Source of the DNA: Ideonella sp. MAG2
GTDB taxonomy: Bacteria > Pseudomonadota > Gammaproteobacteria > Burkholderiales > Burkholderiaceae_C
Reading direction: 5' to 3'
Length of the DNA stretch: 64,000 nucleotides
Assembly: GCA_004359425.1 (NCBI GenBank)
Contig: PTEU01000002.1
Coordinates: forward strand, 1,036,789 to 1,100,788
The notes under the pieces were generated by a model. The model did no database searches. It saw only the letters and a list, made by a program, of their open reading frames with translations, and was not told where the DNA came from. Of the stretch, positions 25,808 to 35,106 are shown in pieces. Numbering within the stretch: position 1 is the first letter of the stretch; every line of letters begins with the position of its first letter. A program made the translations under genes and the position numbers.

Positions 25808-25996
25808 CCCGCCACCGCGCATATTGCCACCCCAGGGAGAAGGCAGGCTTCGTAAAATCGGGGTTTCGCCGGGCCGCTGCGCCCGCGACCGAGACCCACC
25901 GGTCGGGCGCTCACGCCCGCCCCGTTTCCCTGTCCAGCTTGGTGCCTTGGGGGCTGTGTGCCGCCTCGTGCGCCAGGCATTGTCTGGAGCACACCC

Positions 25997-27046
25997 GTGC
26001 TGTACCCCAAAGAGTTTGATGTGATTGTTGTGGGCGGCGGCCATGCCGGCACCGAGGCCGCTTTGGCGGCGGCGCGCATGGGCTGCGCCACGCTGCTGCT
26101 GAGCCACAACATCGAGACCCTGGGGCAGATGAGCTGCAACCCGTCCATCGGGGGGATTGGCAAAGGGCACTTGGTCAAAGAGGTGGACGCCTTGGGCGGC
26201 GCCATGGCCCTGGCCACTGACGAGGCGGGCATTCAATTTCGCATCCTCAACGGCAGCAAAGGCCCGGCGGTGCGCGCCACCCGTGCCCAGGCGGATCGGG
26301 TGATGTACAAGGCGGCCATCCGCCGCATGCTCGAAAACCAGCCTAACCTGTGGTTGTTCCAACAGGCCGTGGACGACCTGATGGTGGAGGGCGACCGCGT
26401 GGTGGGCGCCGTCACCCAGGTCGGCATCCAGTTCAAGGCCCGGGCGGTGGTGTTGACGGCCGGCACCTTCTTGGATGGCCGCATTCATGTGGGCCTGCAA
26501 AACCATGCCGGGGGCCGTGCGGGGGACCCGCCGGCGGTGACGCTGTCGGCCCGGCTCAAGGAGCTGAAGCTGCCGCAGGGGCGGCTGAAGACCGGCACGC
26601 CGCCGCGCATAGATGGCCGCTCCATGGACTACAGCCAGCTCATTGAGCAGCCGGGCGACCTGGACCCCGTGCCGGTGTTCAGCTTCATGGGCCACGCGGC
26701 TATGCACCCGCGCCAACTGCCCTGCTGGATCACCCACACCAACGAGCGCACGCACGAGATCATCCGCAGCGGCTTTGACCGCAGCCCCATGTTCACCGGC
26801 GTGATCGAAGGCGTGGGCCCGCGCTATTGCCCCAGCATCGAAGACAAGATCAACCGCTTTGCCGACAAAGACTCGCACCAGATCTTCTTGGAGCCCGAAG
26901 GTCTGACGACCCATGAGTTCTACCCCAATGGCATCTCCACCTCGCTGCCTTTTGACATCCAGTTGGCGGCGGTGCGCAGCATGCCGGGCCTGGCCAACGC
27001 CCACATCCTGCGGCCCGGCTATGCCATTGAGTACGACTACTTCGAC
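25997..27046 (+). pseudogene. mnmG: MnmG (GidA) tRNA modification enzyme, 3' truncated and joined to lysE
   Basis: MnmG with MnmE installs the cmnm5 group on U34 of tRNAs, using FAD. The GTG at 25997 ([22 protein letters not shown]) with CTGGAG upstream is the likely start. The FAD-binding [38 protein letters not shown] and [10 protein letters not shown] motifs are intact. At 27046 the protein switches to a LysE-type sequence. The last ~270 residues, including the tRNA/MnmE-binding C-terminus, are missing. The gene is normally essential or nearly so, which argues for an assembly artefact or a second copy elsewhere. Confidence 0.85.
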
Positions 27047-27457
27047 CATCCGGCGGTGTTTGAGGCGGTGCGCTGGGCGGGGGCGGCCTATCTGGCCTGG
27101 ATCGGCCTGAAGCTGATGTTCGCCCGAGGCGAGGGCTCCGCCAGCCCCATCCACATCGAGCCGCGCCATTACTTCCGCCAAGCCTTGTTGATCACCGTGC
27201 TCAACCCCAAGGCCATCGTGTTCTACATGGCCTTTTTCCCCTTGTTCATTGACCCAGCCCGCCACCTGGGCCTGCTCACCTTTGCGGTGATGGCCGTCAC
27301 CATCGCGGCCATCACGGCGGCCTACTGCTTGCTGCTTTGCGCCTTTGCCCAGGCCGTAGCCGAGAAGGTGAGGGCGCATCGCACGGTGGCCCGTTGGCTG
27401 GAGCGCCTGGCGGGGCTGTTCTTGGTGGGTTTTGGGATGCGCTTGCTGCGCGATTGA
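27047..27457 (+). pseudogene. LysE/RhtB family exporter, 5' truncated, in frame with mnmG
   Basis: [25 protein letters not shown] through [19 protein letters not shown] to [12 protein letters not shown] is the C-terminal two thirds of a LysE/RhtB amino-acid exporter, with its typical NPK motif and three membrane segments. The N-terminal ~65 residues are missing. In related genomes the order mnmG-rsmG-lysE-parA is standard, so the deletion also removed rsmG (16S rRNA G527 methyltransferase). Confidence 0.8.
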
Positions 27458-27549
27458 CGTTGTCCCGCTGTTGGATGCCCCTGCGTAGCGGCGACAATTC
27501 ACCTCTTGCTCGCCACCCGGTGCGCATGCCCTGATCGGACCTCTCAGCC

Positions 27550-28329
27550 ATGGCCTCCCGGATTTTTTGCATCGCCAACCAAAAGGGCGGCGTCGGTAAG
27601 ACGACCTCCTGTGTGAACCTGGCCGCCGGTCTGGCGCAAGTCGGCCAGCGCGTCTTGCTGGTCGACCTGGACCCGCAGGGCAATGCCACCATGGGCTCGG
27701 GCGTGGACAAGCGCACGCTGGAGGCCACGGTTTACGACGTGCTGCTTGAAACTGCGACCGTGGCCGAGGCCCGGGTGCGGGCCGAGAAGGGTGGCTACGA
27801 CGTGCTGGGCGCCAACCGCGAGCTGGCCGGTGCCGAGGTCGAATTGGTGGGCCTGGAGCACCGCAATGAGCGGCTGCGCCGTGCCCTGAAAGCGGCCGAG
27901 AACGAGTACGACTTCGTGCTCATCGACTGCCCGCCATCGCTGAGCATGCTCACGCTCAATGGCCTGTGCAGCGCGCATGGCGTGATCGTGCCTATGCAGT
28001 GCGAGTACTTTGCGCTCGAAGGCCTGACGGACCTGGTCAACACCATCAAGCAAGTGCATGCCAATCTGAACCGCGATCTGCAGCTCATTGGCCTGCTGCG
28101 GGTGATGTTCGACCCCCGCATCACCCTGCAAACCCAGGTCAGCGACCAGCTCAAGGCCCACTTCGGCGACAAGGTGTTCAACACCGTCATTCCGCGCAAT
28201 GTGCGTCTGGCCGAGGCCCCCAGCTATGGTTTGCCCGGCGTGGTGTTTGACCCGGCCTCCAAGGGCGCGCAAGCCTTTGTGGAGTTCGCCAAAGAAATGG
28301 TGCAGCGCGAAGGCCAGCGTCTCGCCTGA
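27550..28329 (+). CDS. parA: ParA chromosome-partitioning ATPase
   Basis: 259 residues. Deviant Walker A NQKGGVGKTTSCVNLA, Walker A' DLDPQGNATMGSG, and Walker B FVLIDCPPSLSMLTLNGL are intact. It is the short chromosomal (Soj) type without N-terminal HTH. It forms a nucleoid gradient that moves ParB-parS complexes. Its normal partner parB is 3.4 kb downstream. Confidence 0.95.
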   Translation: MASRIFCIANQKGGVGKTTSCVNLAAGLAQVGQRVLLVDLDPQGNATMGSGVDKRTLEATVYDVLLETATVAEARVRAEKGGYDVLGANRELAGAEVELVGLEHRNERLRRALKAAENEYDFVLIDCPPSLSMLTLNGLCSAHGVIVPMQCEYFALEGLTDLVNTIKQVHANLNRDLQLIGLLRVMFDPRITLQTQVSDQLKAHFGDKVFNTVIPRNVRLAEAPSYGLPGVVFDPASKGAQAFVEFAKEMVQREGQRLA

Positions 28330-28477
28330 TCGCCGCCGGCAGGCACCAGACCGGCCAATGGCCTCGCGGGCGCTTGCTCGGCCCACCATGTGAAAAATTG
28401 CGGTGCTGGGGTCGGTTGGAACCCGGGGGCCTCCGGTCGTCGGTGAGAATACGCTCCAAACCTTGGGAGCTCTCTAC

Positions 28478-30070
28478 ATGACCACCACCACATCCACGTC
28501 ACCCGCTGCTGTTCGCCATGCTCGCTTGGCTTGGCTGTTTGCAGCCACCCTGGCATTGTCTGCCTGTGGCGGCGGTGGGGGCTATGGGGGCACGCCCATT
28601 GGCGGCACCCCGTCTGCTCCTTCTCCCTCGCCCGCAGGCCCCACACCGCCCGCATCGGCTGTGGCCCAAAGCTGCGCCCCCACCAACCCCTATCGGGCTG
28701 ATGCCACCAGCGCGACCACGGTGGGCTCGCTATCCATCGAGAAGGCGTGGGTCAAGTGGTACATGGAAGGGGCTTACCTGTGGTGGGAAGACATGCCCTC
28801 GGTCAATGCCAGCGCAGCCGCCTACAGCAATACCGCCGATGTGGAGGCGTCTTTGGACGCCTATTTCAAGGCACTCAAGTCGCCGCTTTACACCGCTTCT
28901 GGCAAGCGCAAAGACGAGTTCAGCTTCACCTATCCCACCAAGGCCTGGAACGACCTGTCTCAGAGCGGGTCCACGGCGGGCTACGGCATTGAGTGGTACT
29001 TTGGCTCCCCCACGCCCCCTCGCGGTTTGCGGGTGGCATTTGTCGAGCCCAACTCGCCCGCCGCTGCAGCAGGTGTGCGCCGGGGTGACACCTTGGTGTC
29101 CACCGATGGGGTGAGTGCAGACGTCAACACCAAAGAAGGTGTGGACACACTCAATGCAGCGCTCTTTCCCAGCAGCAATGGCAGCACCCACAGCTTCGTA
29201 TTCACCCCAGTTATCGGTGGCACCCGTAGCGTCAGCCTCACCAGCGCCACTGTGATCAAGACGCCAGTCCCCACCACCCAGGTGCTGACCACCGGGGCCG
29301 GGCGGCGCGTCGGTTACATGCTGTTCAATGACCACATCGCCACGGCGGAGGGCCAGCTCATCACCGCCGTGAACACCTTGCGTGATGCGGCCGTCCAAGA
29401 CCTGGTGCTGGACTTGCGCTACAACGGTGGGGGTTATCTCTACATTGCCAGCGAGTTGGCCTATATGGTGGCAGGGGCCAGCCGCACCTCAGACAAGCTG
29501 TTTGAGCATCTGCAGTACAACAGCAAGCGCACGGCGGACACCAATGCTGCCGACGCCCGTACGCCTTTCTACGACACCTCCTGCTATCTCGATAGCAACT
29601 TTAAGTGCACGCGCCAGGAATCCTTACCCACCTTGAACCTCAGCCGCGTGTTCGTGCTCACCAGCTCGGGCACCTGCTCGGCCAGCGAGGCCATCATCAA
29701 CGGCCTGCGCGGTGTGGATGTGGAAGTGGTGCTGATTGGCGACACCACCTGCGGCAAGCCCTATGGCTTTACGGCCAAAGACAACTGCGGCATCTCCTAC
29801 TTCCCCATCGAGTTCAAGGGCGTCAATGCCAAGGGCTTTGGGGACTATGCCGACGGCTTTGCTGCCACTTGCTCTGCCCAAGACGACTACAGCCGGGCCT
29901 TGGGTGACCCGGCCGAAGGCCAGCTGGCCGCCGCGCTCTACCGTTTGGACAACGGTGCCTGCAACCCAGCCCTGGGCCGTGCTGCGCCAAAAGCTGCTGG
30001 CGCAAACGCCACCAAGGGCGGACTGCTGCGCGGGCCGGAGCGCGAAAACCGCATCTTGCTGCCGCGCTGA
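28478..30070 (+). CDS. Lipoprotein S41 family C-terminal processing peptidase
   Basis: 530 residues from ATG 28478 with GGGAG 8 bases upstream; the 28403 start is rejected. The lipobox LALSACGGG gives a lipidated Cys, followed by a Gly/Pro linker. A PDZ-like domain (LRVAFVEPNSPAAAAGVRRGD) is followed by the S41 core: DLVLDLRYNGGG, nucleophile SSGTCSASE and the Lys in CGKPYGFT. It acts at the outer membrane or in the periplasm. It interrupts the usual parA-hydrolase-parB order. Confidence 0.82.
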   Translation: MTTTTSTSPAAVRHARLAWLFAATLALSACGGGGGYGGTPIGGTPSAPSPSPAGPTPPASAVAQSCAPTNPYRADATSATTVGSLSIEKAWVKWYMEGAYLWWEDMPSVNASAAAYSNTADVEASLDAYFKALKSPLYTASGKRKDEFSFTYPTKAWNDLSQSGSTAGYGIEWYFGSPTPPRGLRVAFVEPNSPAAAAGVRRGDTLVSTDGVSADVNTKEGVDTLNAALFPSSNGSTHSFVFTPVIGGTRSVSLTSATVIKTPVPTTQVLTTGAGRRVGYMLFNDHIATAEGQLITAVNTLRDAAVQDLVLDLRYNGGGYLYIASELAYMVAGASRTSDKLFEHLQYNSKRTADTNAADARTPFYDTSCYLDSNFKCTRQESLPTLNLSRVFVLTSSGTCSASEAIINGLRGVDVEVVLIGDTTCGKPYGFTAKDNCGISYFPIEFKGVNAKGFGDYADGFAATCSAQDDYSRALGDPAEGQLAAALYRLDNGACNPALGRAAPKAAGANATKGGLLRGPERENRILLPR

Positions 30071-30091
30071 ATTAAGCCCTCTCAGCATGAC

Positions 30092-30120
30092 AAAGGGGTC
30101 CCGGCGGGACCCCTTTTCTT
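30092..30120 (+). terminator. Rho-independent terminator after the S41 peptidase gene
   Basis: AAAGGGGTCCC-GGC-GGGACCCCTTTT with a T-rich tail, 21 bases after the stop. The A run on the other side may let it also stop argC transcripts. Confidence 0.85.
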
Positions 30121-30162
30121 TGCGGCGAGACCGAGTCTCTCGGGTTCAGGGTGCCAGCTGCT

Positions 30163-31104
30163 TCAAAGCCCCAGTCCTTCATCCAGCCCCAGGTGCACAT
30201 TCATGCACTGCACGGCCGCGCCGCTGGCACCCTTGCCCAGGTTGTCTTCGCGGGCCATCAGCAGCACCTGGGTGGCGCTGGCAAACACAAACACATCGAC
30301 GTGGTTGGTGTCGTTGCAGGCCTGCACGTCAAAAAAGCCGCCTTCTAACGTGGCCGCATCCGACAGCGGCATGACCCGCACAAAACGCTCGCCCGCATAG
30401 TGGCGCTCATAAGCGGCCTGGATCTTCTCGGGGGTGGTGCCCGCCGTAAATTGCGATAGATGTAAGGGCACACTGACAGCCAAACCCTTGTAAAACGGGC
30501 CGACCACCGGCATGAACACCGGCGGCTGCGCCAGGCCGGTCTGCACCATCATCTCGGGCAGGTGCTTGTGGCCCAAGCTCAGGCCGTAGGGGCGGGGGGC
30601 TTGCAGGACCGGGTCGCCACCGGCTTGGTACTGCTCAATCATCTTCTTGCCGCCGCCCGAATAACCCGTCAGTGAGGTGGCTGAGACGGGCGTGTCTGGC
30701 GCGATCAGCCCAGCGTCCACCAGCGGCCGCAGCAGCACGATGAAGGCCGTGGCATGGCAGCCGGGGTTGGCAATGCGCTTGGCCTTGCGGATGGCATCGC
30801 GCTGGCCCGCGCACAGCTCGGGCAGGCCATAAGTCCAGCCGGGCACCGTGCGGTGGGCGGTGCTGGCGTCGATCAGGCAGGTGTGGGGGTTGGTGATCAT
30901 GGCCGCCGCTTCGCGCGAGGCGGCATCGGGCAGGCACAAAAAGGCCACATCGGCGGCGTTCAGCAGGCGGGCGCGCTCGGCCGGGTCTTTGCGCAACTCG
31001 GGCGCAATGCGCAGCACCTCCACATCGCCGCGCTCGGCCAACACCTCATGGATGCGCAGGCCCGTCGTGCCTTCTTGCCCATCCACATACACCTTTACCG
31101 TCAT
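30163..31104 (-). CDS. argC: N-acetyl-gamma-glutamyl-phosphate reductase, short (type 2) form
   Basis: 313 residues. ArgC reduces N-acetylglutamyl phosphate with NADPH in arginine synthesis. [18 protein letters not shown] is the type 2 N-terminal nucleotide site, and the catalytic Cys lies in [24 protein letters not shown] and GHKHLPEM are conserved. Full length for the type. It is transcribed against its neighbours between parA and parB, diverging from the hydrolase gene across 62 bases. Confidence 0.93.
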   Translation of the reverse strand: MTVKVYVDGQEGTTGLRIHEVLAERGDVEVLRIAPELRKDPAERARLLNAADVAFLCLPDAASREAAAMITNPHTCLIDASTAHRTVPGWTYGLPELCAGQRDAIRKAKRIANPGCHATAFIVLLRPLVDAGLIAPDTPVSATSLTGYSGGGKKMIEQYQAGGDPVLQAPRPYGLSLGHKHLPEMMVQTGLAQPPVFMPVVGPFYKGLAVSVPLHLSQFTAGTTPEKIQAAYERHYAGERFVRVMPLSDAATLEGGFFDVQACNDTNHVDVFVFASATQVLLMAREDNLGKGASGAAVQCMNVHLGLDEGLGL

Positions 31105-31166
31105 GACGCTTCCTTCAGCAACAATGCCAACATCCTCGCAGCATACGGCATGCCGCTCACCTGATC

Positions 31167-31727
31167 ATGACAAACACTGCTCCTCGTGTCCTGCTCTTGC
31201 CCGGCTGGCAGAACTCTGGCCCCAGCCATTGGCAAAGCCGCTGGGAGGCGCTGTATGGCGACCAGCGCGTGCAGCAAGATGATTGGATGTGGCCCAAGCG
31301 CGGCGACTGGATGATGCAGCTGGATGAGGCCCTGCTGGCCCAGCCCGGCCCGGTGGTGCTGGTGGCCCACAGCTTGGGCTGCCAGTTGGTGGCAGCCTGG
31401 GCGGCGCATTCCCGCCACACCGCGCGGGTGCAGGCCGCCTTGCTGGTGGCTCCGCCCGACATCGAGCGCGACGACACCCCGCCGCAGATCGCCACCTGGC
31501 GGCCCATCTCCCGCTTGCCCCTGCCGTTTGCGGCCGTGGCACTGATCAGCAGCGACGACCCGTTTTGCGCCCCCGAGCGCGCCCACGCCATGGCCCAGGC
31601 CTGGGGCGCGGCGGCGCTGGAGCTAGGCCCCTTGGGCCACCTCAACGGCGACTCGGGCCTGGGCGACTGGCCCGAAGGCCGGGCGGTGTTGAACTCGCTG
31701 CTGCAAAGCCCCGACGAGGAAGACTGA
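31167..31727 (+). CDS. RBBP9/YdeN family alpha/beta hydrolase
   Basis: 186 residues. LLPGWQNSGPSHWQSRWE is the family N-terminus, the nucleophile is in VAHSLGC, the Asp in SSDDPFC, and the His in GHLN. The family is small serine hydrolases of uncertain substrate. It is commonly found directly before parB in Burkholderiales. It ends 18 bases before parB and is probably cotranscribed with it. Confidence 0.85.
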   Translation: MTNTAPRVLLLPGWQNSGPSHWQSRWEALYGDQRVQQDDWMWPKRGDWMMQLDEALLAQPGPVVLVAHSLGCQLVAAWAAHSRHTARVQAALLVAPPDIERDDTPPQIATWRPISRLPLPFAAVALISSDDPFCAPERAHAMAQAWGAAALELGPLGHLNGDSGLGDWPEGRAVLNSLLQSPDEED

Positions 31728-31745
31728 TTGACCGACAATCGAGCC

Positions 31746-32666
31746 ATGGCAAGTAAAAAACCCAAGGGACTCGGCCTGGGCCTCGAAGCCCTGCTCGGCC
31801 CCAAAGTCACCGACCTCGACGTTGAGCCCAGCAGCGGCGCGCAAAGCCCGTCCACGCTCAAAGTCTCGCAGCTCCAGGCGGGCAAGTACCAGCCGCGCAC
31901 GCGCATGGACGAGGGCTCGCTCTACGAACTGGCCGAGAGCATTCGCAGCCAGGGCATCATGCAGCCCATCTTGGTGCGGCCGCTCAGCGGCAACGAGGCC
32001 GGGGGTGCTGCCCAGTACGAAATCATTGCCGGTGAGCGGCGCTTCAGGGCCTCGCAACTGGCGGGCCTGACCGAAGTGCCGGTGCTGGTCAAGGCCGTGC
32101 CCGACGAGGCCGCCGCCGTGATGGCGCTGATTGAAAACATCCAACGCGAAGACCTGAACCCGCTGGAAGAGGCCCAAGGCCTGAAGCGCCTGATCGACGA
32201 ATTTGGCCTGACCCACGAGGCCGCTGCCCAGGCCGTGGGCCGCTCACGCAGCGCGGCCTCCAACCTGATGCGCTTGCTGCAACTGGCCGAGCCGGTGCAA
32301 AAAATGTTGATGGCCGGTGACATCGACATGGGCCATGCGCGGGCCTTGCTGGCGCTGCCTGCGGCCCAGCAGATCATGAACGCCAACGAGATCGTTGGCA
32401 AAAAGCTCTCAGTGCGCGACGCCGAAAAGCTGGTGGCCAAGGCCCTGAACCCGGGCCGCCAAACCCCGCTGCTGCGGGTGGCCAAGGACAAATCCCGCGA
32501 CATCGTGCGCTTAGAAGAGCAACTGGCAGACGCGCTGACGGCGGATGTGGAAATCCGCGTACAGCGCAAAACCAAGCGCGGTGAGCAGGGCGAGATTGCC
32601 ATCCGTTTTGGCTCGCTGGACGAGCTCAATGGCCTGCTCGACAAGTTGGGCGCGGGGGAGCGCTAG
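31746..32666 (+). CDS. parB: ParB chromosome-partitioning CTPase/DNA-binding protein
   Basis: 306 residues from MASKKPKGLGLGLEALLG, the chromosomal ParB N-terminus that stimulates ParA. The CTP-binding GERRFRA box (IIAGERRFRASQLAGL), the ENIQREDLNPLEEA region and the HTH (THEAAAQAVGRSRSAASNLMRLL) are complete. It should spread from the parS site at 25792. The TAG stop lies in the CTAG at the edge of the MITE-like element. The TTG start at 31728 in the track is rejected. Confidence 0.95.
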   Translation: MASKKPKGLGLGLEALLGPKVTDLDVEPSSGAQSPSTLKVSQLQAGKYQPRTRMDEGSLYELAESIRSQGIMQPILVRPLSGNEAGGAAQYEIIAGERRFRASQLAGLTEVPVLVKAVPDEAAAVMALIENIQREDLNPLEEAQGLKRLIDEFGLTHEAAAQAVGRSRSAASNLMRLLQLAEPVQKMLMAGDIDMGHARALLALPAAQQIMNANEIVGKKLSVRDAEKLVAKALNPGRQTPLLRVAKDKSRDIVRLEEQLADALTADVEIRVQRKTKRGEQGEIAIRFGSLDELNGLLDKLGAGER

Positions 32667-32828
32667 GGAAGCTCTGCATGAATCGGGGCGAGGCCGGGTA
32701 GTGCGGATCGGGATGGGATGCAAGGCGCAGTTTGAAGCCAATAGCCGTAGCTATGGGCGAGAACTGCAACGCCGCAGACTGCCCGAGGTCGCGCTAGCTC
32801 GGACCGGCCTGATTTGTGCGGAGCTTCC
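32667..32828. mobile_element. MITE-like element C between parB and the winged-helix regulator
   Basis: A 162-base non-coding element with terminal inverted repeats GGGAAGCTCTGCATGAATC and, at the other end, the near complement ending GCGGAGCTTCCC (about 3-4 mismatches in the first 20). It is bounded on both sides by CTAG (32663-32666 and 32829-32832), which looks like a 4-base target duplication of the YTAR kind used by IS5-group transposases. Both flanking genes end in the TAG of that CTAG. No transposase is inside. Confidence 0.75.
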
Positions 32829-34639
32829 CTAGTCCCACAGGGTTTGGCACAGCAGGCCCTTGGGTTCGGGCCAGGGGCTAGCGGTCAGGGCAGCGGCATA
32901 GACTTGGTGCACCCAGGGCACAGGCGCATCGCGGGCTTCCCGCAGGGCACGCTGCAATTCGGCCTTGGCCGCATCAGCCTCGCCACGCCGCATCAGGTCG
33001 CGGGCATGCACCAGCATGGCGGGCAGGTACTCCTCGGCATACTCTTGTACCGAGGCTAAGAGTTGTTCTAGGACCTCCGGGGGGCGGGCGCTGGGGTGGC
33101 TCATCAGCAGCCAGGCAAGGTCTATCACCGAGTCAACGGAGCGCAGACCATCGATCTCTTCGTCCAGCCACAGTTGCTCCAACAGGGCGATGCATTGCAG
33201 GGGCTGTTGATGCCCCAGAAAAAACGCTTTCGAACCAGCAAGAGCGAGGTTTCCCCCAGCTTCAGACGCCCTTCCAGCATCGCGTGATTGGTACGCTGCA
33301 CCAGGTGACGGGCCTTTTCCAGGGCGCTGGTAGCTTGCTTAATTTGGCCTCGGTCTCGCAGCACACCCACCCAAAAAAGGCGGGCTTGTATTTCTTGCAT
33401 CAGGTTTTTGCAACTGACGGCCAACTCTACCGCCAACGCCATCTCTTGGCTGGCCAGTGCCAAGTCCTTCTGAAAATGCGCGACCGACCCACTCAGCAGA
33501 ACCCAGCGTGAAGGCCAGACGCTGCCTTGCAGGCTCATGGCCAGGCCGCGACCTTCGTCCACCCATCGGCGCGCGTTCTCCATATCGCCGCTGAACTGGG
33601 CCACACAAGCTTGCACATAGCGAGCCCGCACTTGCAACACCACGTCGTCGGTACGTTCGGCCAGTGCCAGTGCCTCGGCGGCGGCTTGGCGAGCCTCGCG
33701 GGCGCTTGTAAGTAGTCGCAGCACGTCAGCGAGTTCTACATGAACCAAGGCCGACTGGGGTGCCAGAGACACGGCCTCTTGCAGCATGGAGTGTGCTTTG
33801 CGGTAGTGACAGTCCCGAACGGCGTGGGTCGCCCGGGCCAACAGCTCCAACACCGCAGGGGGTAAGTCTTCCGTGGCCGGGGTGGCGCAAGAGAAGAGGC
33901 TCAGCCATTGCGCGGCCTCTCTCGCCAGTTCGGCCACGTCACGGCCCTCTACTCGCCCGAGCGAAGCGGCACCTGACACACGGTCGACGGTCAGCTCCAA
34001 GGCCAAGGCACCATGAGCGCCGCGCACCAGCCGCAAAGCCACCACATCGCTCAGGCCCAGCAGGTCTCGCAGGCGCTGGCAGCGCTGCGGCAATGGCAGC
34101 GTGGCGCGGTCGGCGGAGCCTATTTGTTGGGCGTCCACCCAGCGGCTTTGCCCCTGAAAGCTGAGCAAATGGCCGATGAGGGCGGGCAGGCCGTGCACCG
34201 TCCACGCCAAAGCGGCGTCGCCCGTGTCATTGCTCAAAGGTAACAGCCCAAGGGCAAGGGGAGGGGCTTGAGGTGCCGGTGCGCCCACCGCAGCGCTGGG
34301 TGTTGGCGTTGGCGCGGCGGGCGCGGCGGGCGCGGCGACTTCGGCCACAAAGCGGTAACCCACACCGGGCTCAGTGCGCACAATGGCGGGGTCATGTTCG
34401 TCCTCACCCAAGGCCCGGCGCAGGTCCATCACGGCGCGGGCCAGTACCGAGTCTGGGACTTGCACAGTGCCCCAGACCTGGGCCAGCAGCTCCGCCTTGG
34501 GCACCACGCGATCAGCGTGATCCATCAGGTAGAGCAAGAGCTCGAAAGCGTGGGGCTGGAGCGCCACCTTCTGCCCATCGCACCACAATTCGCGGGCTGG
34601 ACGAAGCAGCGTAAAGCGAGCAAAGTGCTCTGTCGACAT
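32829..34639 (-). pseudogene. CadC/OmpR-type winged-helix regulator with TPR-like C-terminus, frameshifted at an A6 tract
   Basis: From ATG 34639 (MSTEHFARFTLLRPARELW) comes an OmpR/CadC winged helix (LQPHAFELLLYLMDHADR, SVLARAVMDLRRALGE, RTEPGVGYRFVAEV), then an Ala/Pro linker and ~400 residues of helical repeats. The frame is lost near 33219-33224 (six A on the plus strand). The continuation LGHQQPLQCIALLEQLWLDEE is in the other frame and runs to the stop at 32829, as ORF 32829-33182. One extra base restores a ~604-residue protein. This is either a homopolymer sequencing error or a slipped-strand mutation. Confidence 0.8.
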
Positions 34640-35106
34640 CAAGCTCTCGCGGTCGCGGTCAAAGGGTCACTGGCAAGAGTGGGCATTGCCCAGCACTGGT
34701 GTTTGGCAGCACTTGCATGGTAGTTGAATGCTCACTCAGCTTGTGAGCAGGAGGCTGTATACCCGGCATCGTATTTAGGGGGGCTACCCAAATGGATGTA
34801 GATATTGTGAGATCTGCCTCAGGCTCATCGGGCGAGTGTTGCACCCGCGATCAAGGGCCGACAACCGGAAAGGGCTGAATCAAGGCCCCAAAAGCCCGCT
34901 TATGCCAGCTTTGGCCGCGCTCGCTTAGAGGGATGCTGTCACCACAGAGCCGCTGGTGAGTGAGCAAAAGCAGTACCGCCGGAAAGCTCTGATGGCGCCC
35001 GGGTCCAGTACAGCCGGGACGTCATCAGAACTTCCCTGACGCCCCGCAGCCGCCTTGTGATTGGTTGCGTGGCGCCGTCCTGATCCATTACCCCCAGGAG
35101 GCCACC
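34640..35106. other. 467-base intergenic region before prkA
   Basis: A divergent spacer between the regulator and prkA. The part near 35040-35106 must hold the prkA promoter. I see no convincing ORF, RNA or hairpin. The only strong signal is the ribosome site CAGGAGG just before the prkA ATG. Confidence 0.5.

Noticed and set aside
25796-27502. 568-codon minus-strand ORF opposite mnmG/lysE
   Set aside because: Shadow of MnmG and LysE; no recognisable motifs.
34705-34722. Sigma-54-like promoter (TGGCAGCACTTGCA) before prkA
   Set aside because: The GG-GC spacing is two bases too short and the site is about 390 bases from the start codon.
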